Shown here: positions 1-6,060 of the stretch, one piece after another
How positions within the stretch are numbered: position 1 is the stretch's first letter
Layout of the letters: each line of letters begins with the position of its first letter
From: Quisquiliibacterium sp.
Lineage (GTDB): Bacteria > Pseudomonadota > Gammaproteobacteria > Burkholderiales > Burkholderiaceae_E
Assembly (NCBI GenBank): GCA_023257915.1
Contig: JALRBB010000364.1
Location: 1-12,018, forward strand
Reading direction: 5' to 3'
Length of the DNA stretch: 12,018 nucleotides
The notes under the pieces: generated by a model
What the model was told of the DNA's origin: nothing
The model's database searches: none
Seen by the model: the letters and a program-made list of their open reading frames with translations, nothing else
Translations under genes and position numbers: made by a program

Positions 1-280
1 CCATCAGGCATATCGTGGCGTGCTGAGGAAGCGCATCCAGCGCCCCCTCGGCAAACAGCACCTGCTCGGCTTGCGCCGCGTTCACGACCATCAGGATCAG
101 GAAGTCGGCATTTCGGCAGGCGTCAGCCGGGTTGGCCGCGGCAATTCCGCCCTCTGCCTGCAAGCTAGCCAGCGAAGCGGGGTTGATGTCGGTGCCACGC
201 ACCACGTAATTGGCGCGCAAGAGATTGCTGGCCATGGGCAGCCCCATGGCGCCGAGGCCGGCGAATGCGATGATGGTCAT
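1..280 (-). CDS. Beta-hydroxyacid dehydrogenase (3-hydroxyisobutyrate dehydrogenase family, L-threonate dehydrogenase-like), 5' part only
   Basis: The first 93 codons of a leftward gene that continues beyond base 1. The reading frame starts MTIIAFAGLGAMGLPMASNL, with the Rossmann dinucleotide motif GLGAMG at residues 8-13. An Asp (D31, in RGTDIN) sits at the end of the second strand, which in this family favours NAD over NADP. The segment LMVVNAAQAEQVLFAEG (about residues 67-83) resembles what I recall of L-threonate dehydrogenases (LtnD), so that subfamily is my best guess, though 2-hydroxy-3-oxopropionate or 3-hydroxyisobutyrate dehydrogenases remain possible. The substrate motif and catalytic Lys lie outside the window. 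The start is forced, because an in-frame TAG lies only two codons upstream (287-289). I see no Shine-Dalgarno sequence, so translation may be weak or leaderless. It is a second member of the family also found at 4999-5892, suggesting the catabolic locus extends to the left. Confidence 0.85.
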   Translation of the reverse strand, partial: MTIIAFAGLGAMGLPMASNLLRANYVVRGTDINPASLASLQAEGGIAAANPADACRNADFLILMVVNAAQAEQVLFAEGALDALPQHATICLM

Positions 281-319
281 AACTAACTAGATCGACTGTG
301 TGCGTGTTGGAATTTGCCT

Positions 320-330
320 TTGTCCGACAA
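320..330. promoter_or_regulatory. Candidate GntR/FadR-family (FCD) operator, TTGTCCGACAA
   Basis: A perfect inverted repeat, TTGTC-C-GACAA, 40 bases upstream of the leftward dehydrogenase start (280) and 118 bases upstream of the rightward start (448). It fits TNGTNNNACNA, the consensus known for FadR/FCD-type GntR repressors, at every fixed position. These repressors commonly control sugar-acid and organic-acid catabolic genes, which fits the leftward gene. No regulator gene lies in the window and there is only one copy, so the assignment is inference. Confidence 0.4.
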
Positions 331-447
331 GATACACGCAAGCCTCGCCACAGGGCTCCCGAGCCCGCCGAGACAGCCAAAGATCCACTGACTGCGGTAT
401 CTTGTGCGCTCACACCGGTTTGTACGGATCTCCATTTCACCAGGCTG

Positions 448-2973
448 ATGATGTCGCTGGCCCCGCTTTCCTGGCTCGCGCGAATGCTGGCCCTGTCGCT
501 GCTCGTTTTCGGTCCGGCACGCACTGCCCTGGCCGCGGGCGAGCGTGACGTCATCCATCACGGTCCCGCGCTCGACGTGCAGATTGAGCGTGGCTCGACG
601 CGCCTGCCCTTGTCGCTGGTCAACCGCCTACTAGCGGGTGATCGCGTACTGGTTCGACCGGAAAAAGACACCCTCGCCAAAGGCGACTGGGTGCTGTTGC
701 TGGCGCGGGTCTCAGCGCGCGGCAACCAGGTGCAGTCCCAGCACTTCGATCTCGCCAAACTGACCGACCATGCGGCGATCGAGATCACCGATGATGGCCA
801 GGTGCCGGTGATCATGCTAGCCCCGCAGCTGCGCAATCTGTTTGGACTGAACACCAGTCTGCTGGAGTCAAGCCGCCTGCTCGACGAGGTCTTGCGCGCG
901 GACCCGCAGCGTTTTCACGATCTGCAGCGTGCTGACCAGATCAACCAGGCGATCCAGGCCCTGAGCCGAGGAATCGAGCGACGCGTCAGTGGACAGCAGC
1001 ATGCCCAGGCGGTGCAGGCCGCCCGCGAGGTCGCGGCGCGGTTCGGGGTGCGACAGGTCGACGATGAATGCTTCAAGACCCAGACCGTCAATACCGAATG
1101 CGTGGCGACCAGCATCGTCGCGAACCGCGACTTCGTGCTGCCCGGCGCCAAGGATCTCAGCGAGATGATCGGCCTGCGCAAGGGCGCTGACCTGAACAGC
1201 TTTCTAACCGCCGAGCTGCGCGTGCTGTCGCAAGCTACCGAATACCTGGGGAGCAAATACCGCGACACCTACGATTTCGCCCCAACCTTCGGGCGCCGTC
1301 AGCCACGCGGCTCGAGAGTTGAGCTGTTTTCGATCGCTCGCTTTCGCAGCGGCTCGATCAAGACCGCATACATCTATGTGCCGTCCTGGTTTGCCGGGCA
1401 GGTTCCCCGTCTGCGCCCCCGAGATGGACTGGCGCCCTGCTACGCCGCCGGACGACTGCCGATGCAGGTGATCGGCACCTTGCCGCTTGGAAACTACTGG
1501 CACGACTGGCTCATGACGGTCACCGACCCGAGCGATGATCAGACCCTGGTCGAAGTCGAAGGCCTGCGCTTCGATCCCGACTCGGGCACCTTTCGCTTTG
1601 ACGCGGCGTTCACCGACATTCCTGCTGCCCGCCGAGGCAACTCGGTCAAAGTCACTTTATCGGGCCAATTCGGCTTTGATCCGGTCGATGTGGACCCGAT
1701 CGAGATGATGCTGCCACTGCGCACTGCTCGCCAGGTCACAGATGCCATCAAGTGGCTGGATCAGCTTGTGGCAGGCGAGCGATTGCGCCTGGCACTGAGC
1801 GATGCAAGTGCCGGCGCCTGTGTGACCGGGATGACGCTCGAAACCTCGCAGGGCGCGATCTTTCGAAGCAGTCCGGACACTGCGGCTACGCTCGATCTGG
1901 ATCTCAGCGTTGCATCGGCCGGAACCGCCCGACTGAGTGTGCTGCAGTACGGCGTCGCGCCGCTGGTGGTGCCGCTGCGCATCAGACCAGCGGCGGCCAG
2001 GGTCGAGCAGCTCGAACATGCTGATCTAGACGACAAGCTCACGGTTCGCGGCAGCCGGCTTGAGCGCATCGCCAACATCGAAGTCGGGGGCATGATCTGC
2101 GATCCATCTGGTGCGATCGCATCATCGCCACGCGCTTCCGGGGACTCTGCGTCGCTGCAGCTGATCTGCCGCGGCGGCAGCTTCGAGAACGACCGTCTGC
2201 CCGACCAGGCGATCATTCATCATCGTGATGGGGAACCGCGGGCGTTCAGCGTGCCGCTGCGCAAGAGCGCCGCCAAACCGGCAGTCCGCCTGATGTCGGA
2301 CACGCCGACCGGCTTGCTGGTCACTCCATCGGCAAAAGCTCTGCAATGGCAGTTATCGCCCCAGGAAACCTATCTGACGGAGGATTCCGGACTGAGCCTG
2401 CTGCTGCAGACCATTCCCCCCTACCGACTGGCTCGCAGCGCCTACCAATTGCAGTTGCGTGTCGCCGACGATCCGCGCTCAGACCGCGAGCCGTTCACTG
2501 CTGCGCTGATTGCCGACTTTTCTCACGACGAATTGCGGACCCGTAATCCAGTGAACTTTCAACGGGACCTGCTGCCCAGTGTGGTCAATCCGCTCGAATT
2601 CCGGGTCATGCATCAGGCCAGCCAACTGGCAAGCGACTGGCAGCCGATCGGACGCTCGGTGGTGCTGCTGCCGGATCTGGACAAGGCCTCCTGCTCCCCG
2701 GATGGCAGTACCCTGTGGATCAGTGGCCGCAACTTGGACCTGATCGATGGCATCCGCGTCGATGATCCAGCCCAGGGCGTGCCGAACCCGGTTTTCGCAC
2801 CGCCAAGCTTCGATCCATGCCCGAACGGCCTTTGCCTGCGGCTACCGGCGGGCGCCGAGGCGGCTGGGCGCATGCAAGTGCGTTTGCGCTGGGTCAGCGG
2901 GCGCGATTTCAGCGTGCGCATCCCGCCAGCAGACCTTGCGTGTGCACCAGGCCAGACGCCGACGAAGCGCTGA
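448..2973 (+). CDS. Large secreted protein of unknown function with possible Ig/TIG-like repeats
   Basis: I do not recognise this 841-residue protein. The frame is open from 298, but the start is placed at 448 (or the adjacent ATG at 451). From there the N-terminus is a good signal peptide: a short basic region (R13), a hydrophobic core LALSLLVF and small residues ending TALAAG (about residue 31). The 50 residues before it have no such character. The Shine-Dalgarno site is weak (CCAGG). The mature part is mostly polar and beta-like, with a helical stretch rich in Gln/Arg/Ala at about residues 150-215. Two segments, LTVRGSRLERIANIEVGG (about 531-548) and LWISGRNLDLIDGIRV (about 755-771), share the pattern 'hydrophobic-x-G-x-x-L-x-x-I-x-x-I-x-V', which resembles TIG/IPT immunoglobulin-like domains. 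About ten Cys fall after the signal, as expected for a disulfide-bonded periplasmic or surface protein. No C-terminal anchor is visible. It stands alone on its strand, and nothing links it to the dehydrogenases that converge on it. Confidence 0.75.
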   Translation: MMSLAPLSWLARMLALSLLVFGPARTALAAGERDVIHHGPALDVQIERGSTRLPLSLVNRLLAGDRVLVRPEKDTLAKGDWVLLLARVSARGNQVQSQHFDLAKLTDHAAIEITDDGQVPVIMLAPQLRNLFGLNTSLLESSRLLDEVLRADPQRFHDLQRADQINQAIQALSRGIERRVSGQQHAQAVQAAREVAARFGVRQVDDECFKTQTVNTECVATSIVANRDFVLPGAKDLSEMIGLRKGADLNSFLTAELRVLSQATEYLGSKYRDTYDFAPTFGRRQPRGSRVELFSIARFRSGSIKTAYIYVPSWFAGQVPRLRPRDGLAPCYAAGRLPMQVIGTLPLGNYWHDWLMTVTDPSDDQTLVEVEGLRFDPDSGTFRFDAAFTDIPAARRGNSVKVTLSGQFGFDPVDVDPIEMMLPLRTARQVTDAIKWLDQLVAGERLRLALSDASAGACVTGMTLETSQGAIFRSSPDTAATLDLDLSVASAGTARLSVLQYGVAPLVVPLRIRPAAARVEQLEHADLDDKLTVRGSRLERIANIEVGGMICDPSGAIASSPRASGDSASLQLICRGGSFENDRLPDQAIIHHRDGEPRAFSVPLRKSAAKPAVRLMSDTPTGLLVTPSAKALQWQLSPQETYLTEDSGLSLLLQTIPPYRLARSAYQLQLRVADDPRSDREPFTAALIADFSHDELRTRNPVNFQRDLLPSVVNPLEFRVMHQASQLASDWQPIGRSVVLLPDLDKASCSPDGSTLWISGRNLDLIDGIRVDDPAQGVPNPVFAPPSFDPCPNGLCLRLPAGAEAAGRMQVRLRWVSGRDFSVRIPPADLACAPGQTPTKR

Positions 2974-2976
2974 AGC

Positions 2977-2998
2977 CTGGCCGCCAGCGGCTACCCAG
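2977..2998. terminator. Possible weak bidirectional hairpin between convergent genes
   Basis: The 25-base gap between the convergent stops at 2973 and 2999 holds GCCGC-CA-GCGGC (2980-2991), flanked by CTGG and CCAG. This could fold as a short G+C-rich stem on either strand. No T-tract follows on either side, so intrinsic termination is only a possibility. Confidence 0.25.
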
Positions 2999-3832
2999 TC
3001 AGGATTCGAGACGCGCCACGCGGCGAAGGGTGTCGGCATCCGTTGTCGGCAAACCGAAAAACTCCAGGTACGGCGGGATCATCTCGATCAGCATGTCAGT
3101 CCCGACCAAGGTTCGGCAGCCTCGAGCCCGCGCCGCCGCCAGCAATGCGGTGCCTTCCGCCTTTAGAACCACCTCGCCAACAAAGGCCTGTGACTCGATA
3201 CGCTCGACATCGATCGGACAGGGATCGTCTGGCTGCATGCCGAGCGGCGTCGCGTTCACCACCAAGCGATGCCCTGCCGGATCACGGGAACCGGTTTGCA
3301 CCGTCACCGCCGGAAAATTCGCTCGCAAGCGCGCGGCCAAGGCAGCACAGGCGGCCTCGTTCAGATCGAACAGCATCAAGGCGCCAATACCGGCCTGGGC
3401 CAGCGACGCGGCGATCGCACTTCCCACGCCGCCAGAGCCGACCACCAGCGCAGTCGCCCCCTGAGCCTCGAAACCCTTTCGCCGCATGCCGCGCACGAAT
3501 CCGGTGCCGTCGAACATGTCGCCGGCGAGCCGTCCGTCTGGCAGACGCTTGACCGCATTGCAGGCGCCCGCAACCCGTGCGGTGGGGCTGATCTCGTCGA
3601 GCAGTCCGACAGTGGTGACCTTGTGCGGCATCGTCACCAGCGCCCCCCGAATGTTTTCCAGCGAAAACACCGAACGCAGCAAGTGTGGATAGTTCTCTGC
3701 CCGACAACCCATCGGAACGACCACCGCATTCAGGCCGATGCTCTCGAAGTACGGGTTATAGATCTTGGGCGCAGTGAAGGTATGCGTCGGGTAACCGATG
3801 TGGGCAATGATTTCGGTGTTTCCGTCGATCAT
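2999..3832 (-). CDS. Shikimate dehydrogenase-like oxidoreductase (AroE family, probably not a true AroE)
   Basis: A 277-residue member of the shikimate/quinate dehydrogenase family, of usual length. The N-terminal substrate domain shows the family signature as PTHTFTAP (15-22; Ser-x-Ser in AroE becomes Thr-x-Thr). It continues with VTMPHK containing the catalytic Lys (K71), ACNAV (N92) and GDMFDGTGF with the catalytic Asp (D108). The Rossmann part has GSGGVGS (132-138), then LFDLNEA, where D156 replaces the NADP-binding Asn-Arg-Thr of AroE and suggests NAD use. NATPLGM (193-199) is also typical. Departures from AroE are Asn-Thr-Asp to Met-Phe-Asp near D108, and Glu (E250, GTDMLIEM) where AroE has a substrate-binding Gln. 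Catalytic residues are kept while substrate-contact residues are changed, so a non-shikimate hydroxyacid substrate is inferred. The start at 3832 is preceded by AGGA; the open frame extends further upstream but lacks family sequence. It is the last gene of a three-dehydrogenase operon, 73 bases after its neighbour. Confidence 0.85.
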   Translation of the reverse strand: MIDGNTEIIAHIGYPTHTFTAPKIYNPYFESIGLNAVVVPMGCRAENYPHLLRSVFSLENIRGALVTMPHKVTTVGLLDEISPTARVAGACNAVKRLPDGRLAGDMFDGTGFVRGMRRKGFEAQGATALVVGSGGVGSAIAASLAQAGIGALMLFDLNEAACAALAARLRANFPAVTVQTGSRDPAGHRLVVNATPLGMQPDDPCPIDVERIESQAFVGEVVLKAEGTALLAAARARGCRTLVGTDMLIEMIPPYLEFFGLPTTDADTLRRVARLES

Positions 3833-3872
3833 GCTCGAATCCTGGCAGATCAAGATGCCGGCGAGGCAAGCG

Positions 3873-3887
3873 GCGTTTGCTAAACGC
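3873..3887 (-). other. Intercistronic hairpin between the two downstream dehydrogenase genes
   Basis: GCGTTT-gct-AAACGC is a perfect 6-base-pair stem with a 3-base loop, extendable by a G·T and a C-G pair. It lies in the 73-base gap between the stop of the decarboxylating dehydrogenase (3906) and the start of the shikimate-dehydrogenase-like gene (3832). No T-run follows in the leftward transcript. A role in mRNA processing, 3'-end protection or partial attenuation is inferred. Confidence 0.4.
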
Positions 3888-3905
3888 TGGCGCGATCGCC
3901 GGCAG

Positions 3906-4988
3906 TTACCGCATGGCCCGCAATACCGCCTCGGTGAATTCAGAACAGCGCGCGCTGCCGCCCTGATCGGCAGGCACGAGTTGCCCCTGTGCCAACACCG
4001 TCTCGACTGCAGTCTCAACACGGGTGGCATCGGCCAGCAGACGCTTGTCCTGATGGCGCTCTGCGAGCCAACGCAGCATTAGCGCCCCGGACAGCATCGT
4101 GGCGATCGGACTGGCCACATCCTGCCCGGCAATGTCGGGCGCCGAACCATGCGCTCCCTGGAACAGGCCATGGTTTTCGCCGAGTTCGGCCGATGAGGCC
4201 ACCCCGAGCCCGCCAACCGTGGCCGCCCCGAGGTCCGAGATGATGTCACCGAACATATTCTCGGCGACGATCACATCGTAAAAATCCGGCTTCTTGATCA
4301 TGTGCACCGTGATCGCATCCGCATAGGCGTAATCGATCTCGACATCTGGATAGCCGGCTGCCACTTCGGTGCTGACCGCACGAAAGAACGCATAGGTATT
4401 CAGAATATTGGCCTTGTCGCAGACCGTGACCCGGCGCTTTCCGTCGCGCGGCGCACCCCGGCGGCTGCGCGAGAGCTCGAACGAAAAGCGCGTCACCCGC
4501 TCGATGCCACGTCGAGTGACCACCAGCGTGTCGGTGGCCAGTTCGTCGCGCAGTCGCACGCCGCCACCGCGGCTCGCGTACAGACCCTCGGTGTTCTCAC
4601 GCACGATCACATAGTCGATCTGCCCTGGCTGCCAGCCGGTCAACGGGGAAGTCACCCCCTTGATCAGACGGATCGGCCGCACATTGGCGAACAGATCCAG
4701 CTTGAAGCGCAAGCGCAGGTGCAGATCGTTGCCGACCTCAGTGCCGTCCGGGTAGACGACACCGGGCAAGCCGGCTGCACCATGCAGGATCGCGTCGGAG
4801 TCGCGACAAGCCTGCAGAGTGTCCGCAGGCAGCACCTCACCACTGCGCAGGTAATGCCCCGCGCCTCCGTCGAAAGCCGAAAATTCGAGGCGATCACTTC
4901 CGCAGGCTTCGCGCAACACGCGAATGGTCGCCTGATTCACCTCCGGCCCGATGCCATCGCCGTCGATCGTGACGATCTTGTACGCCAT
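3906..4988 (-). CDS. Isocitrate/isopropylmalate-type beta-decarboxylating dehydrogenase, substrate unknown
   Basis: A 360-residue member of the metal-dependent, NAD(P)-linked decarboxylating dehydrogenases of 2-(R)-hydroxyacids (isopropylmalate, isocitrate, homoisocitrate, tartrate/D-malate). Visible motifs are DGDGIGPEV (10-17), Arg residues at R94 and R104, VRENTEGLY (129-137), DKANIL with catalytic Lys K192, YADA with a metal Asp (D224), MFGDIISD with metal Asp D248 and D252, and HGSAPDIAG (280-288). RENTEGLY is closer to isocitrate/homoisocitrate dehydrogenases than to LeuB (RELTGG) or tartrate dehydrogenase (RENSEGEY). The FEPVHG of most relatives reads FQGAHG here, a Glu-to-Gln and Pro-to-Gly change before the nucleotide loop. 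The start at 4988 has GAGGGA just upstream and opens directly with the family N-terminus; extending to 5174 would add sequence antisense-like in character. It follows the upstream gene's stop by 10 bases. A role in oxidative decarboxylation of a substituted malate is inferred. Confidence 0.9.
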   Translation of the reverse strand: MAYKIVTIDGDGIGPEVNQATIRVLREACGSDRLEFSAFDGGAGHYLRSGEVLPADTLQACRDSDAILHGAAGLPGVVYPDGTEVGNDLHLRLRFKLDLFANVRPIRLIKGVTSPLTGWQPGQIDYVIVRENTEGLYASRGGGVRLRDELATDTLVVTRRGIERVTRFSFELSRSRRGAPRDGKRRVTVCDKANILNTYAFFRAVSTEVAAGYPDVEIDYAYADAITVHMIKKPDFYDVIVAENMFGDIISDLGAATVGGLGVASSAELGENHGLFQGAHGSAPDIAGQDVASPIATMLSGALMLRWLAERHQDKRLLADATRVETAVETVLAQGQLVPADQGGSARCSEFTEAVLRAMR

Positions 4989-4998
4989 CTCAGTTCCC

Positions 4999-5892
4999 TC
5001 AGGCCTTGGCTTGCGGATTGCGAGCCAGCAAATCCACCAGTTGCAGCACCATGCCCTGCGGGTCACCCTTGTCGCAGGCTGCGTCCAGCGTCGCGAACAC
5101 ACCGTCAGCGATCTGGTGTGCCGCCGACTGGGCAATGGCCATTTGCCGGAAATAGTCGACGTCCTTGCGCGCATTGGCCAACGAAAAGCGAATCGCCGAA
5201 TTGTCGCCGCTCAGCAGGTAGGGTTTGACGCGCTCGAGCGCCGCACCCCAACCGCCCCCCTTGCCGAGGACATCAACGAACACTTCATCGCCGATCCCCG
5301 CGTCACGGGCGCATGCTGCCGCCTCGGCGATCAAGGCTACCGATCCAAGCGACACGAAGTTGTGCAGCAGCTTCATCTGGTGGCCGGCGCCAACCGGCCC
5401 GACATGCGTGATGTTCTCCGCAAAGCATTCGAGGATCGCTCGACACTGCGCCACATCGGCCGCATCGCCCCCGACCAGCAGATTCAGTCTTCCCTCGGCA
5501 GCTTCCTTCGGAGTGCGGGTCATTGGCGAGTCGACGAAACGTGCACCGGCCGCCCGAACTTGCGCAGCGACCCGCAGCGTTGACTCCGGCAGGCTGGTCG
5601 AGCAATCGATCACCAGACTGCCAGCACGAATTCCGGCAAGCAACCCTTGCGGCCCGGCAAGAATCGCCTCGACCTGCGGCGAAGCGCTAACGCACAGGAT
5701 GACGATGTCACTGACTCGCGCTAGCGCCTGCGGCGACTCCACACTGTCCACGCCGAGAGCGCGCAACGAGTCCAGCGGCTGGTTGCCCGCATGCTCCATC
5801 ACCGTCAGACGCTGTCCCTTACGTGCCAGGTTGCTGGCAATGCCAAGCCCCATCATTCCGACACCGATCAAACCGATACGCGCCTCTGTCAT
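4999..5892 (-). CDS. Beta-hydroxyacid dehydrogenase (3-hydroxyisobutyrate dehydrogenase family) with atypical Thr-Arg-Thr substrate motif
   Basis: A full-length 297-residue family member. The dinucleotide motif is GVGMMG (10-15). E33 at the end of the second strand suggests NAD. The catalytic Lys is K174 in GAGHQMKLLHNF, and the second conserved Lys is K243 in ARKDVDYF. The substrate loop, normally D-A-P-V-S-G-G, reads DSPMTRTP (121-128), so Ser-Gly-Gly is replaced by Thr-Arg-Thr. In sulfolactaldehyde reductase (YihU) a Gly-Arg-Thr in this loop binds the substrate's extra anionic group, so a substrate with a second acidic group (sulfonate or carboxylate) is inferred here, not the usual 3-hydroxyisobutyrate or tartronate semialdehyde. 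AGGAG lies 6 bases before the ATG. It is the first gene of the leftward operon and diverges from the TRAP transporter genes across 168 bases, which suggests shared control. Confidence 0.9.
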   Translation of the reverse strand: MTEARIGLIGVGMMGLGIASNLARKGQRLTVMEHAGNQPLDSLRALGVDSVESPQALARVSDIVILCVSASPQVEAILAGPQGLLAGIRAGSLVIDCSTSLPESTLRVAAQVRAAGARFVDSPMTRTPKEAAEGRLNLLVGGDAADVAQCRAILECFAENITHVGPVGAGHQMKLLHNFVSLGSVALIAEAAACARDAGIGDEVFVDVLGKGGGWGAALERVKPYLLSGDNSAIRFSLANARKDVDYFRQMAIAQSAAHQIADGVFATLDAACDKGDPQGMVLQLVDLLARNPQAKA

Positions 5893-5924
5893 ACAAAACT
5901 CCTGGATCTGAATTGGGAAAAGCG

Positions 5925-5947
5925 CGGAAACGATACCAGACGTTCCG
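5925..5947. promoter_or_regulatory. Candidate promoter and operator of the dehydrogenase operon
   Basis: Read leftward, TGG-TATCGT (5930-5938) is an extended -10 element (TG one base before a 4/6 hexamer) that would start transcription about 30 bases before the dehydrogenase ATG at 5892. No good -35 box is seen. The element sits inside an inverted repeat, CGGAA (5925-5929) and TTCCG (5943-5947), with 13 bases between. A second small repeat, GACG-N5-CGTC, spans 5939-5951. A regulator bound here would cover the -10 region. This is inference from pattern only. Confidence 0.3.
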
Positions 5948-6006
5948 CGTCAGCTTGACCCACTGCTCGTTTCGATGGTCTGATGCGATCGCCCGACTGC
6001 TTACGG

Positions 6007-6036
6007 TTGGCATCGCAACGGGATTTGCGCAATAAA
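6007..6036 (+). promoter_or_regulatory. Candidate promoter of the TRAP operon with overlapping inverted repeats
   Basis: TTGGCA (6007-6012, 5/6 to the -35 consensus) and AATAAA (6031-6036, 4/6 to the -10 consensus) are 18 bases apart. They would start transcription near 6043, leaving a very short leader before the GAGGAGA ribosome binding site and the ATG at 6061. Inside lie CGCAA (6014-6018) and TTGCG (6025-6029), a 5-6-5 inverted repeat, and the perfect palindrome TTGCGCAA (6025-6032). Either is placed where a repressor would block RNA polymerase. Confidence 0.4.
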
Positions 6037-6060
6037 TTAACGAATTAGAGGAGACCACCG

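Noticed and set aside
403..414. TGTG-N4-CACA inverted repeat as a CRP site
   Set aside because: The CRP consensus needs 8 bases between TGTG and CACA; the spacing here is 4.
298..447. Upstream 50 codons of the secreted-protein frame as part of the protein
   Set aside because: They place an uncharacteristic sequence before a clear signal peptide and overlap the candidate operator; the start at 448 is preferred.
4989..5174. Longer N-terminus for the decarboxylating dehydrogenase
   Set aside because: The family N-terminus begins exactly at the ATG at 4988 with a good ribosome binding site; the extension overlaps the preceding gene in another frame.
4302..5228. A 308-codon rightward open frame
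   Set aside because: It lies opposite the decarboxylating dehydrogenase and the next gene, whose family motifs are unmistakable; its own composition is Arg/His/Pro-rich and matches nothing.
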